Source: G965230065 sp965230065
GTDB lineage: Bacteria > Bacteroidota > Bacteroidia > Cytophagales > Cyclobacteriaceae
DNA: 64,000 nucleotides
Assembly: GCA_965230065.1 (NCBI GenBank)
Contig: OZ245942.1
Coordinates: forward strand, 992,001 to 1,056,000
Direction of reading: 5' to 3'
Shown here: positions 35,131-43,070 of the stretch, piece by piece
Layout: each line of letters begins with the position of its first letter
Position numbering within the stretch: the first letter of the stretch is position 1
Translations under genes and position numbers: made by a program
Notes under the pieces: generated by a model
Database searches by the model: none
Seen by the model: only the letters and a program-made list of their open reading frames with translations
Told to the model about the DNA's origin: nothing

Positions 35131-37623
35131 ATGATAAAATTCATTTGTTCAGTAGTAAATACCAGCAAATTAATCCTTCCTGATGAAAACCACTGTGGTA
35201 CAGGCGGGGCTGCCACCAGCGTCTCGCCTGTACAGGCAAGATGCCTGTACCACAATTCTTCAGTACTTTTTTGTTTATACTTTCTTTTATTCCTCACTAC
35301 AACTTTATACTTCCCGGCCCATGCACAAAGTACAGGAAAACTTTCAGGGTATGTAAAAGAAGCCAAAACGGAAGAGCCGCTGATTGGTGTTACGGTAAAA
35401 GTAGAAGGTACTGACCTGGGCGGTGTTACTGACATCAACGGTTACTATACTATTGACAACATTCCTGCCCAAACATATAATGTAACAGCGTCTTATGTAG
35501 GCTATCAGTCTGTAACAAAATTCAATGTAGTAGTTAAGTCGGGCGGCGTGCCTGACCTTAATTTTTTCCTAGAAGAAACCGTAGATGAACTGGGTGAGGT
35601 GGTCGTAAAAGCCAGTCCGTTCGTAAAATCAGAAGAAACGCCCAATTCTATCCAAAAGCTTTCCAGGGAAGAAATTGCCACCTACCCTGGTGGTAACAAT
35701 GACATTGCCAAAGTAGTACAATCACTGCCCGGCGTGTCCGGTTCGGTAGGCTTTCGCAACGATGTGATTATCCGCGGAGGTGCACCCAATGAAAATGTTT
35801 ACTATCTGGATGGGGTGGAAATTCCCAATATCAACCATTTTGCTACCCAGGGCAGTGCCGGGGGGCCGGTAGGCATGCTCAATGTTTCGTTCATAGACAA
35901 TGTAACACTCAATACAAGTTCTTTTCCGGCACAGTATGACAATGTCCTTTCGGGAGTTTTGCAATTTGAACAAAGAACCGGAAACGCCCGCGAACGCAGG
36001 GCCAATTTTCGTCTCAGTGCCAGTGAAGCCGCCATTACGGTGGAAGGGCCTTTTGTTAAGCCCAAAGAAGAAGGGGCCACAGCCATAACCACCTTCCTTA
36101 TCTCGGCACGCCGTTCCTATTTACAGTTATTATTCAAACTGATAGACCTGCCCTTTTTGCCCGACTACTGGGATTATCAGTACAAAATCAACCACAAAAT
36201 AGATAACAAAAACGAAATCAGCCTCATTGGGCTGGGTTCGGTAGATGACTTTGCCATCAATGCCCCGGACGATGCCACCCTGGAGCAGCAGGCTGTGCTG
36301 GACCAGGTTCCGGTGATACAACAATGGAGCACCACGGCGGGTATCAGTTGGAAAAGACGGTTTAACAATGGGTTTTTCAGGGCGACGGCCAGCACCAATA
36401 TCCTGAACAATAATTTCAGGAGATATGAAGACAATGAAAACGAAGAAGGTTTGCTGTTCAGCAATAAATCCCGTGAAACAGAAAACAAATTCCGTTTTGA
36501 GTTAACCAACTTCATTGATGATTGGACAGTGAATACCGGCGTGCTCGCCCAGCGTTCTCATTACACCAACACCACCGCAGATGTAGAAAACAACATCAAT
36601 TATGCTACCGACATTGATTTTTACCGGTTTGGCGCATTTGCACAAGTTTCCAAGTCTTTCTTCACCGACCGCCTCACGCCTTCTTTTGGCATCCGTGTAG
36701 ATGGCAACACCTTTACAGAGGACGGCACGGACCTGTTGCAAACCATTTCGCCCCGATTTTCACTGGCTTACCTGCTCACGCCCCGGTGGATACTGAATGC
36801 TTCGGTAGGCAGGTATTACAAAATTCCGCCCTATACCATCCTCGGCTTTCAGGACAACCAGGGGGATTTTCTGAACAAGGACAGTAAATACATCCAAAGT
36901 GATCATTTTGTGGCAGGTATTGAATATTTGCCCCGTAAGTCTACCCGGTTTACGCTGGAAGGTTTTTACAAAAAATATGACAACTATCCTGTTTCAGTCA
37001 ACAAAGGCGTTTCCCTGGCCAATCTGGGGGGCGATTTTGAGGTATTGGGCAACGAAGACGTACTAAGTGCCGGGCTGGGCCGGGCTTATGGGGTAGAATT
37101 TCTGTACCAGCAAAAGCTCAGCAAAAACTTTTACGGCATTTTGGCCTATACCCTTTATTGGAGCGAATTCACCGGGCTTGAGCAGGAAGAATACATTCCC
37201 TCGGTATGGGACAACCGGAATTTGCTGACGTTTACGGGAGGATATAAATTACCCAACAACTGGGAAGTAGGCCTACGCTTCAGGTATCTGGGCCGCGCCC
37301 CTTATGTGCCTGTTGATGAAGAAGCCACCACAGACAGTTATCCCATCATCATCTACGATTATGACCGGTTGGGAGAAGAACGCCTGGACGACTACCACGC
37401 TACCGACATCCGCATTGACAAGAAATGGAACTTTGAAAAATGGACGTTAGATCTGTTTCTGGAAGTAACCAACGTACTGGGCAGCGATTTACCCAGCGAC
37501 CCTACCTACACGCTGGAACGAAACGCAGAAGGCAACATCGTCATCCCCCGCCACCTGATTCAGGTGCCAGATACAGACAATAGTTCAATTTTACCAACGA
37601 TTGGGGTGGTGGTGGATTTTTAA
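35131..37623 (+). CDS. TonB-dependent receptor with carboxypeptidase-like domain
   Basis: An outer-membrane receptor of 830 residues. The export signal (FLLFLTTTLYFPAHAQ) lies at about residues 51-66, preceded by an odd 45-residue stretch that is largely encoded by a dispersed palindromic repeat (35194-35254). No ATG lies between the repeat and the hydrophobic core, so either the repeat entered the gene in frame or the true start is uncertain. Then come a carboxypeptidase-regulatory domain (about 70-150), a plug (about 160-290, VIIRGGAPNENVYYLDGVEIP) and the barrel. There is no STN domain and no SusD partner, so it is not a PUL receptor. The cargo is unknown. Confidence 0.88.
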   Translation: MIKFICSVVNTSKLILPDENHCGTGGAATSVSPVQARCLYHNSSVLFCLYFLLFLTTTLYFPAHAQSTGKLSGYVKEAKTEEPLIGVTVKVEGTDLGGVTDINGYYTIDNIPAQTYNVTASYVGYQSVTKFNVVVKSGGVPDLNFFLEETVDELGEVVVKASPFVKSEETPNSIQKLSREEIATYPGGNNDIAKVVQSLPGVSGSVGFRNDVIIRGGAPNENVYYLDGVEIPNINHFATQGSAGGPVGMLNVSFIDNVTLNTSSFPAQYDNVLSGVLQFEQRTGNARERRANFRLSASEAAITVEGPFVKPKEEGATAITTFLISARRSYLQLLFKLIDLPFLPDYWDYQYKINHKIDNKNEISLIGLGSVDDFAINAPDDATLEQQAVLDQVPVIQQWSTTAGISWKRRFNNGFFRATASTNILNNNFRRYEDNENEEGLLFSNKSRETENKFRFELTNFIDDWTVNTGVLAQRSHYTNTTADVENNINYATDIDFYRFGAFAQVSKSFFTDRLTPSFGIRVDGNTFTEDGTDLLQTISPRFSLAYLLTPRWILNASVGRYYKIPPYTILGFQDNQGDFLNKDSKYIQSDHFVAGIEYLPRKSTRFTLEGFYKKYDNYPVSVNKGVSLANLGGDFEVLGNEDVLSAGLGRAYGVEFLYQQKLSKNFYGILAYTLYWSEFTGLEQEEYIPSVWDNRNLLTFTGGYKLPNNWEVGLRFRYLGRAPYVPVDEEATTDSYPIIIYDYDRLGEERLDDYHATDIRIDKKWNFEKWTLDLFLEVTNVLGSDLPSDPTYTLERNAEGNIVIPRHLIQVPDTDNSSILPTIGVVVDF
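35194..35254. repeat. Dispersed palindromic repeat, copy B (inside receptor gene)
   Basis: The ends TGTGGTACAGGC (35194-35205) and GCCTGTACCACA (35243-35254) form a perfect 12-bp inverted repeat, with the GCCTGTACAGGC palindrome inside. It shares about 40 bases with copy A at 20666-20711 but carries about 15 extra bases near the left end. Its position within the signal-peptide region of the receptor reading frame is unusual. Confidence 0.75.
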
Positions 37624-37689
37624 GCAGTAAAGCCTACACAGTATTAGCATAAAAACTGTCAACTTATTTTAGTTCGGGTCAGTAAGGGG

Positions 37690-37736
37690 TTTTCAGGCTG
37701 CAAAAATGCACTACAAAACGTTGTAAACTGCTTTTT
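37690..37736 (+). repeat. Tandem 45-base repeat, copy 1
   Basis: Starts TTTTCAGGCTGCAAAAATGC and contains TACAA-AACG-TTGTA, a short inverted repeat. It also encodes the mini-frame MHYKTL-stop. Copy 2 lies 83 bases downstream and differs at a few positions. Confidence 0.65.
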
Positions 37737-37772
37737 GTTCTTAAAAGCTCCACACAATATTTTGTTACTTGC

Positions 37773-37817
37773 TTTTCAAGCTGTAAAAATGCACTACAAA
37801 ACTTTGTAATCCGCTTT
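37773..37817 (+). repeat. Tandem 45-base repeat, copy 2
   Basis: Starts TTTTCAAGCTGTAAAAATGC and contains TACAA-AACT-TTGTA. As in copy 1, the centre encodes MHYKTL-stop, with a synonymous change of the Thr codon. The core hairpin is kept while its loop differs. Confidence 0.65.
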
Positions 37818-38058
37818 GGAAGCTTTAAATCCAGGCAAGGTTAATTCTTGAGAAGCTTGGGATGCGATAAAAGCAGAACAAGAAACATTGTGGAGGCCCG
37901 ACAATGCTGTGGCAGGGGTTCAGGAAGGGATGTGGACGATTTTTTAGTTATAAAAGTCGGGAACGAACGGTAGCAAGCCCGATTTGTCGTAGAACATTTT
38001 ATGCCATTGACGATGAGCGACTTCTGCTTTAGGTTTCAGCAGGGCCCATAAGAAAACA

Positions 38059-38087
38059 GGAGGCTTTTTATCCCTGTTACAGCCTCC
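38059..38087 (-). terminator. Candidate terminator of the coiled-coil gene
   Basis: GGAGGCT (38059-38065) pairs with AGCCTCC (38081-38087) across a 15-base loop, just downstream of the minus-strand gene ending at 38097. No long T-run follows on the minus strand, so it may be a weak terminator or mRNA-end hairpin. Confidence 0.4.
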
Positions 38088-38096
38088 CTATATTTG

Positions 38097-38780
38097 TCAT
38101 ATTTCTGATGCTGAAGGTTTTTCAGCCTCCGCTGTGGTTTTGCCTGACCGATTGGTATTATTAATCTTCGGAAACAAGCGCTCAGCTACCGTTTTGCCCA
38201 TAAGTTTGCGGGCATCCAGGTAATTATTTTCATACTGACGGCGCAAGTCGGCACGGGCCATTTCGCATTCGGTTTCGGCCACCTTTACCACCTGCACGCT
38301 TTCCCGGTAAGCCCTGATGGCTTTACGCGCACCTTCTACCTTTTGCCGCAGCTCGGCAGCGAAAACATACAAGGGGTGCTTATCGCCCAGGTTTTCAAGG
38401 CGAATGGCTATTTTTTCAACCTCAGCGGGTTCTTTCTCCCGGTTCATGTTTACGATCTGGCTGAATGTGCCTTCGGGAAAGATTTGCAGCAGGGTGTTTT
38501 CGCCCAAATGGGCACGTTCATGTTCCTGGCATCTGCCAAAGAGGTTTCTCACGCTGTCGTCGAGCTGGGTATCAGCCAGCAGCATATCATCGTAGCGATC
38601 TTCGCGCAGGATTTGTTTTTCCTGGAAAGCCTGCTCCTTTTCGCTGAGCAGGTCAAAAGCCGGAGTGATCTGCTTCACCAGCGCTTGTGTATTTTTTACC
38701 TGTTTGCAAAGCCGCAGGTGACGGCGGGTGGCGCTCATGTGCCTTTGCGATGAGTCGCGGGAATATAGCAATTGTGCCAT
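38097..38780 (-). CDS. Cytoplasmic coiled-coil protein, unknown function
   Basis: A protein of 227 residues, mostly helical and charged, with no signal peptide or membrane helix. Long stretches (about 10-75 and 125-200) have coiled-coil heptad character. A central patch LGENTLLQIFPEGTFSQIV breaks the helices. The tail is rich in small and charged residues. The family was not recognised. It stands alone on the minus strand with a hairpin behind it and AT-rich DNA in front. It could be a structural or bridging protein, but nothing in the context decides this. Confidence 0.55.
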   Translation of the reverse strand: MAQLLYSRDSSQRHMSATRRHLRLCKQVKNTQALVKQITPAFDLLSEKEQAFQEKQILREDRYDDMLLADTQLDDSVRNLFGRCQEHERAHLGENTLLQIFPEGTFSQIVNMNREKEPAEVEKIAIRLENLGDKHPLYVFAAELRQKVEGARKAIRAYRESVQVVKVAETECEMARADLRRQYENNYLDARKLMGKTVAERLFPKINNTNRSGKTTAEAEKPSASEI

Positions 38781-39232
38781 GTGGATGTGTTTTGGTTAAA
38801 AAATAAAAACTGATGTAAACCCACAGATAAAATGTTGCCAGCTACCCAAATGAACATCATTTTACCAAGTAAGAAACCGCACCCACAGGTTACTTTAATG
38901 CATACATTGGCTTCAAAAGCCAGCATTCTTACATGGAAACTACAGACAAGTACAAGGAGGTAGGAAGAAATACAATTGATTTTCTTGTAAAGTTTAGAAA
39001 AACCTTACATTAACAATTTAGTAATAATTACTCTATTATAAATATGTATTTACTTAATTTAATGATTTAAATTACCCCCCCTTTTTTCATATAACTAAGT
39101 ATTTTTTCAGTATTAAATTATCTTTTTTATTACACCTGAAAGATGGTTGTACTACTGTGCCAAAGTTGACACGTAAGTATTTTTGTTGAATATTGTCAAA
39201 AATATTTTTACAAACCTAAAACACAAAATATC
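38781..39232 (+). other. Intergenic region, promoter side of two divergent genes
   Basis: Separates the minus-strand coiled-coil gene from the plus-strand secreted protein gene. From about 38990 it becomes very AT rich. TATTTTTG at 39178-39185 fits the -7 consensus TAnnTTTG and lies 48 bases before the start at 39233. No gene or strong repeat was found here. Confidence 0.4.
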
Positions 39233-40108
39233 ATGAAACTAAAAAGTATGCTACCCTGCAAAGGCCTTGTATTGGCTGTCATCATTGTCTGTAGTTTTCA
39301 ACTTTCTTATGCCCAGCAGTGGAGTGGAAGTAGTACAACTAGCGGTACTATTCGCAGGGTTGGGGACATAGAAATTGGGAATAATCAAGGAATTAGCACT
39401 ACTACCAGATTGTATGTTAATGATGGAAGGGCTCAATTTGGCTATGATGGGGCACGAACGGCTGTTCTCATTAGAAGTGGAGCAAATAAACATATTGTTT
39501 TTGACACAAATGATGGCACTGAAAGAATGAAAATTCTTAGCACTGGAAGGGTTGGAATAGGAACCAGCTCTCCAAAAACAAAGCTGGAAGTAGATGGCGA
39601 TATTTCAATGTCCCGAAGCCATAGGCTTACTTTCCTAACGGCTACAGGAGGAAATGAACGGGCTTTCATTGGCTCTACCAATGGACAAAACGGAGATTAC
39701 AACGGCCTCATCTTTGGTACCGGAAGTGGCAACGAGCAGATGCGCATTAAAAGTGATGGTAATGTAGGCATTGGTACTACTGATCCTGGTAATTATAAAC
39801 TCGCAGTAAATGGAACAATTAGAGCAAAAGAAATAAAAGTAGAAACCGGATGGGCTGATTTTGTCTTTGAGGAAGATTACTTGCTGCGCTCTCTTAATGA
39901 AGTAGAGCAATACATAAAAGAGCACAAACACTTACCTGATGTTCCTTCAGCAAAGGAAGTAGAGGAAAATGGCGTACAACTTGGAGAGATAAGTTCCAAG
40001 CTGCTGCAAAAGATTGAGGAGCTTACTTTGTATGTGATAGCGCAGGATAAGCGAATTGAAACATTGGAAGCGGAAAAAGAAGATTTGCAAAAAGCTGCTC
40101 AGAAGTAG
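39233..40108 (+). CDS. Secreted tail-fibre-like repeat protein
   Basis: A secreted protein of 291 residues with a signal peptide ending SYAQQ (about residue 28). The middle contains the repeat type RVGIGTSSPKTKLEVDGDI and NVGIGTTDPGNYKLAVNGTI, typical of tail-fibre-like and trimeric surface proteins. The C-terminal part (WADFVFEEDYLLRSLNEV, EHKHLPDVPSAKEVEENGV, then a coiled coil to the end) matches the end domain common in Bacteroidota homologues of this kind. No T9SS domain is seen. It may form a trimeric fibre at the cell surface. The next gene, a tyrosinase, follows after 26 bases, so the two may be co-expressed. Confidence 0.75.
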   Translation: MKLKSMLPCKGLVLAVIIVCSFQLSYAQQWSGSSTTSGTIRRVGDIEIGNNQGISTTTRLYVNDGRAQFGYDGARTAVLIRSGANKHIVFDTNDGTERMKILSTGRVGIGTSSPKTKLEVDGDISMSRSHRLTFLTATGGNERAFIGSTNGQNGDYNGLIFGTGSGNEQMRIKSDGNVGIGTTDPGNYKLAVNGTIRAKEIKVETGWADFVFEEDYLLRSLNEVEQYIKEHKHLPDVPSAKEVEENGVQLGEISSKLLQKIEELTLYVIAQDKRIETLEAEKEDLQKAAQK

Positions 40109-40134
40109 TTATCCACTATTTAATCTGATAAAAG

Positions 40135-41481
40135 ATGAAAAAGGTATTTATACTACTTGTAAGCATAATGGTACTCACCATTGGGCTGATATACAAAGGG
40201 TTTGCACAGAGCATTCGGAAGAACTATCAGGAAATGACGCAGTCGGAGAAAAATGAATTAGTTGATGCTTTTTATCAACTCAGAAATGGTGCTGATTTGA
40301 TTAATAATCTTGCTACTTTTCATAATAACAACTTCAATGCAATTCATTATAATCTTCCTGCGGCACCACAAAATGATGTTTTTTTGGCTTGGCATAGAAG
40401 ACAGATTTTTGAGGTAGAGCAAGCCATGCAGGATATTAACCCAAATCTCAGTATTCCGTTTTGGGATTGGAGAACTGATAACTCTGTAAACTCTCCCTTA
40501 TGGGATCAAAACTTTCTTGGTCAATTTAATAATGACTGGAATTTAACACGGGATTTAGGAGGAAGTGGCTCTTTACCTACTGCGACTGATGTAGCAAATG
40601 TTCAAGCTACAAGTAATTGGCTTAATTATTCAAACAATTTTGAAAGAGGTATTGTACATGGCGGCCCCCATACATGGACAGGTGGTGCAATGTCAAGTCA
40701 AGCATCCCCCAGAGATCCTGTTTTTTATCTTCATCATGGTATGGTTGACAAACTATGGCAAGAATGGGAGGAAATTAATGGATTATCAGCCTATCAAATG
40801 ACTTCAATGCCAAGATACGATGGAACATATACTTTTAACGGGCAAACTTTACCATTAGTCAATCCTAATAATATTGTAGATTCCAAAGCTTTAGGCGTAT
40901 TTTTTGCAGAAAATCAATTAGCACAACTAGAAGATTATACTGTAAATAATACATACAGAAGCCAGGAGAATTTTTATTATCAATATACTATTGAGGCGAA
41001 GAATAATTTTATTATCCCTTCAGGAAAAAATTGTAAATTCGAATCGGTAAATAATATAGTTCTTAAACCTGGCTTTCATGCAAAAAATGGCTCTGCATTT
41101 TTAGCAAAAATTGATACTGACAATAATATTAATACTAATGCGAGAGAAAATACCGTTGTAGTAAAAAGCAATAAAAAGCCATTTGAGAATCTTAATATAG
41201 TTCAAAATGCATACTTATCAGAAAATCATAATGATTATAGCAAAGAACTTTTAGTGTATCCTAATCCATTTACTGACAAAATAACCATAAAAGTCAGCGA
41301 TAAATCAAATAATTACAGTGTCAAAATATATGACTTACAGGGAAGAATTTTATTTGATAAGCAGTTTCAAGAAACAGCAACATTAGAATTGGATCAACTA
41401 CATTCCTTAAAAAGGGGGTTATACATTTTAAAAGTTATAGAAAATGAACACATTATATTAAACACCAAAATATCGAGATAA
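40135..41481 (+). CDS. T9SS-secreted tyrosinase (binuclear copper oxidase)
   Basis: A secreted copper enzyme of 448 residues that oxidises phenols to quinones. A signal peptide ends near GFAQ (residue 25). The CuA ligands are probably His63, His71 and His87 (in AWHRRQIFEVE). The CuB ligands are His175 and His179 (VHGGPHTWTGG) and His200 or His201 in DPVFYLHHGMVDKLWQEW. Residues about 310-350 resemble the 3-coathanger stack domain (LKPGFHAKNGSAFLAKI). The last 80 residues are a type A T9SS sorting domain (VYPNPFTDKITIKV to GLYILKVIENEH), so the enzyme is exported and surface-attached or released. It might make melanin-like pigment or cross-link surface proteins; that is inference. Confidence 0.9.
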   Translation: MKKVFILLVSIMVLTIGLIYKGFAQSIRKNYQEMTQSEKNELVDAFYQLRNGADLINNLATFHNNNFNAIHYNLPAAPQNDVFLAWHRRQIFEVEQAMQDINPNLSIPFWDWRTDNSVNSPLWDQNFLGQFNNDWNLTRDLGGSGSLPTATDVANVQATSNWLNYSNNFERGIVHGGPHTWTGGAMSSQASPRDPVFYLHHGMVDKLWQEWEEINGLSAYQMTSMPRYDGTYTFNGQTLPLVNPNNIVDSKALGVFFAENQLAQLEDYTVNNTYRSQENFYYQYTIEAKNNFIIPSGKNCKFESVNNIVLKPGFHAKNGSAFLAKIDTDNNINTNARENTVVVKSNKKPFENLNIVQNAYLSENHNDYSKELLVYPNPFTDKITIKVSDKSNNYSVKIYDLQGRILFDKQFQETATLELDQLHSLKRGLYILKVIENEHIILNTKISR

Positions 41482-41832
41482 ATGAAAATTTTAATTCAAA
41501 TATTTATTTATGTGGCTTTCTTGTTCTCTTGTGAGAAAAAGGATGATATAAAATCTGATTTTTCTGCGCGAATTAAAAACAATAGTGAATATACAATTAG
41601 CGGTATTTCACTATTTTCATTGCCTTATGGTGAACTTAAAGCAGGCGAAACCTCACGATATCAGGCTGTAAATTTCAATGACAAAGAAGATGATCCTATG
41701 CTCAACATAACTATTGATAATGTTTTTTTGGGGAAATACTTAGCACCAAAATCTAGTGGAAAGGTTACTTATATTATAGATAGTATACATGTTCAAGACC
41801 AAACTGTTTTTACAAGTGAGATCATAGAATAG
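41482..41832 (+). CDS. Small lipoprotein, unknown function
   Basis: A protein of 116 residues whose ATG directly follows the stop codon of the tyrosinase gene, so the two are one operon. A lipobox (LFSC, Cys17) marks a lipoprotein. The mature part is beta-rich (SEYTISGISLFSLPYGELKAGETSRY). It could be an accessory or copper-related partner of the tyrosinase, but it has no Met- or His-rich metal motif. The family was not recognised. Confidence 0.6.
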   Translation: MKILIQIFIYVAFLFSCEKKDDIKSDFSARIKNNSEYTISGISLFSLPYGELKAGETSRYQAVNFNDKEDDPMLNITIDNVFLGKYLAPKSSGKVTYIIDSIHVQDQTVFTSEIIE

Positions 41833-41855
41833 CTTTAAAAATTGTCCCCTCAGGC

Positions 41856-41874
41856 GCAGGACTTCCAGTCCTGC
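41856..41874. terminator. Perfect hairpin after the tyrosinase operon
   Basis: GCAGGACT and AGTCCTGC pair perfectly across a 3-base loop (TCC), with flanking AGGC and GCCT extending the stem after one bulge. It lies 24 bases after the lipoprotein gene. No T-run follows, so it may be a REP-like palindrome as well as, or instead of, a terminator. Confidence 0.45.
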
Positions 41875-42007
41875 TGCCTTGTGGGTGGCATCCAGGACTC
41901 CGTCCGTTTTATGGAAGATAAACCTTATCATGGACACGAACTATCATTGCTATCACTTGAATAAGAGGCCCCTTTTAATGGCTCGCATTATTTAAAGATA
42001 CTCCACA

Positions 42008-42796
42008 TTAAACAAGATTATTCGTTGTGGTAGCTACAACCTCCTTTTTACCAAAAAGTTTAAATTTTAAGATAACCCAGATAAAGTAGCTATTGGCAAA
42101 CAAGTACCTTTTCCATAAGCGACGAGGTTCCATCATTAGCCTGAAGAGCCATTCCAGGCCATTGTCTTGCATCCATTTGGGCGCCTGGCGCAGTGTCCCG
42201 GCATGAAAGCTAAAGGCCGCCCCCACTGCCATCATGACGGCATTCACCTGGCCAAGGCGGGAAGCCACCCAGATTTCCTGTTTAGGACACCCGCGGCCTA
42301 TCAGCACAATATGTGCTCCTGATTGATTAATCTCATCAGAAGACAGTGTATCTCCATCGGGATGTTCTTCACGGTACTTTCCACAAATGATTATGTTGGG
42401 GAATTTTTCCTGAATAAAAGCAACAAATTTTTCCAGGGTTTCTTCGGTATTGCCACCGTACAAAAATACCTTTAGCCCCAGCTCATTAGCTTTTTCTAAA
42501 ACGTGCAGGGTAAGTATTGGCCCATACACCCGGTCTTTCAGGCCTACGTTGTAGAAATGGTTCATCGCCCAACGGATGGGTTGGCCATCAGGCACAATCA
42601 TATCCGCTTTTTTTACAGCTGCCGCCATTTGTTTATCCTTAACTGCCGGCACTAATCCGTGCACAGGCAGGGCAAACACCCCAAAGCTCGTATGCTTTTC
42701 TGCTTCTTGAATTATGACATCACTAGCCGAATCATAATCTACAACGGAATAGAAAGTATTGACTAGCTTTACTTTTTGAAAATTAAGATTATCCAT
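42008..42796 (-). CDS. WecG/TagA/CpsF-family glycosyltransferase
   Basis: A GT26-type transferase that adds a sugar (in characterised members, ManNAcA or ManNAc) to a lipid-linked intermediate in surface polysaccharide synthesis. The frame reaches 42823, but the start at 42796 (MDNLNFQKVKLVNTFYSV) fits the family better. Conserved blocks are VPDGQPIRWAMN, LFLYGGNTEETLEK, GAHIVLIGRGCPKQEIWV and VGAAFSFHAGTLRQAPKWMQ, followed by GLEWLFRLMMEPRRLWKRYL. It is the last gene of the minus-strand polysaccharide cluster, cut off from the rest by an IS element. Function is firm at family level. Confidence 0.9.
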   Translation of the reverse strand: MDNLNFQKVKLVNTFYSVVDYDSASDVIIQEAEKHTSFGVFALPVHGLVPAVKDKQMAAAVKKADMIVPDGQPIRWAMNHFYNVGLKDRVYGPILTLHVLEKANELGLKVFLYGGNTEETLEKFVAFIQEKFPNIIICGKYREEHPDGDTLSSDEINQSGAHIVLIGRGCPKQEIWVASRLGQVNAVMMAVGAAFSFHAGTLRQAPKWMQDNGLEWLFRLMMEPRRLWKRYLFANSYFIWVILKFKLFGKKEVVATTTNNLV

Positions 42797-42898
42797 ATAA
42801 TAATAGCATACTTTGTGATGCAAAAATAAAGAATCCTGCGTTAATTGTTGTATGCCAAGGAAGCATTAGGATTTCAATGAACTTAAGAAAGCAATTAT

Positions 42899-43027
42899 TT
42901 ACTTAAAATTATGAGCCACAATGGATTTGGTAAGGCTCAGAAATTGTTCTTTATAGATTTCGGCTTTAGGAATATGGCCTAAACGAAAATGCCTGGTAAG
43001 CCGTGCCCTAACCGACACAGGCAAAAA
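42899..43027 (-). pseudogene. 3' remnant of an unidentified gene next to the IS
   Basis: A 42-codon open segment on the minus strand without a start codon (VRARLTRHFRLGHIPKAEIY, ending KSIVAHNFK-stop), directly after the left end of the IS982-like element. It reads like the C terminus of a real protein, possibly one cut off when the element inserted or during later decay. The family was not recognised. Confidence 0.4.
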
Positions 43028-43070
43028 CTAAAAAAAAGGAAACACAAAATGCGGTCCTACAGGAAACCAG

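Larger units (their letters stand above)
37624..38058. other. Intergenic region with tandem repeats and a coding remnant
   Basis: No intact gene is seen. Two diverged direct copies of a 45-base unit lie at 37690 and 37773. Further on, 37852-37947 is open on the plus strand for 31 codons (EAWDAIKAEQETLWRPDNAV and on), preceded in frame by a TGA and SALEALNPGKVNS. This looks like the tail of a lost gene. The family was not recognised. Confidence 0.4.

Noticed and set aside
38933..39013. 26-codon plus-strand frame with a GGAGG-like stretch inside it
   Set aside because: The GGAGG is inside the frame rather than before its start, Bacteroidota rarely use such sites, and the peptide has no recognisable features.
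39530..39830. Repeated GTNGGNATNGG-type DNA suggesting a repeat array or CRISPR
   Set aside because: The repeats are the coding trace of the protein repeat VGIGT-P-L-V-G and are not identical direct repeats with spacers.
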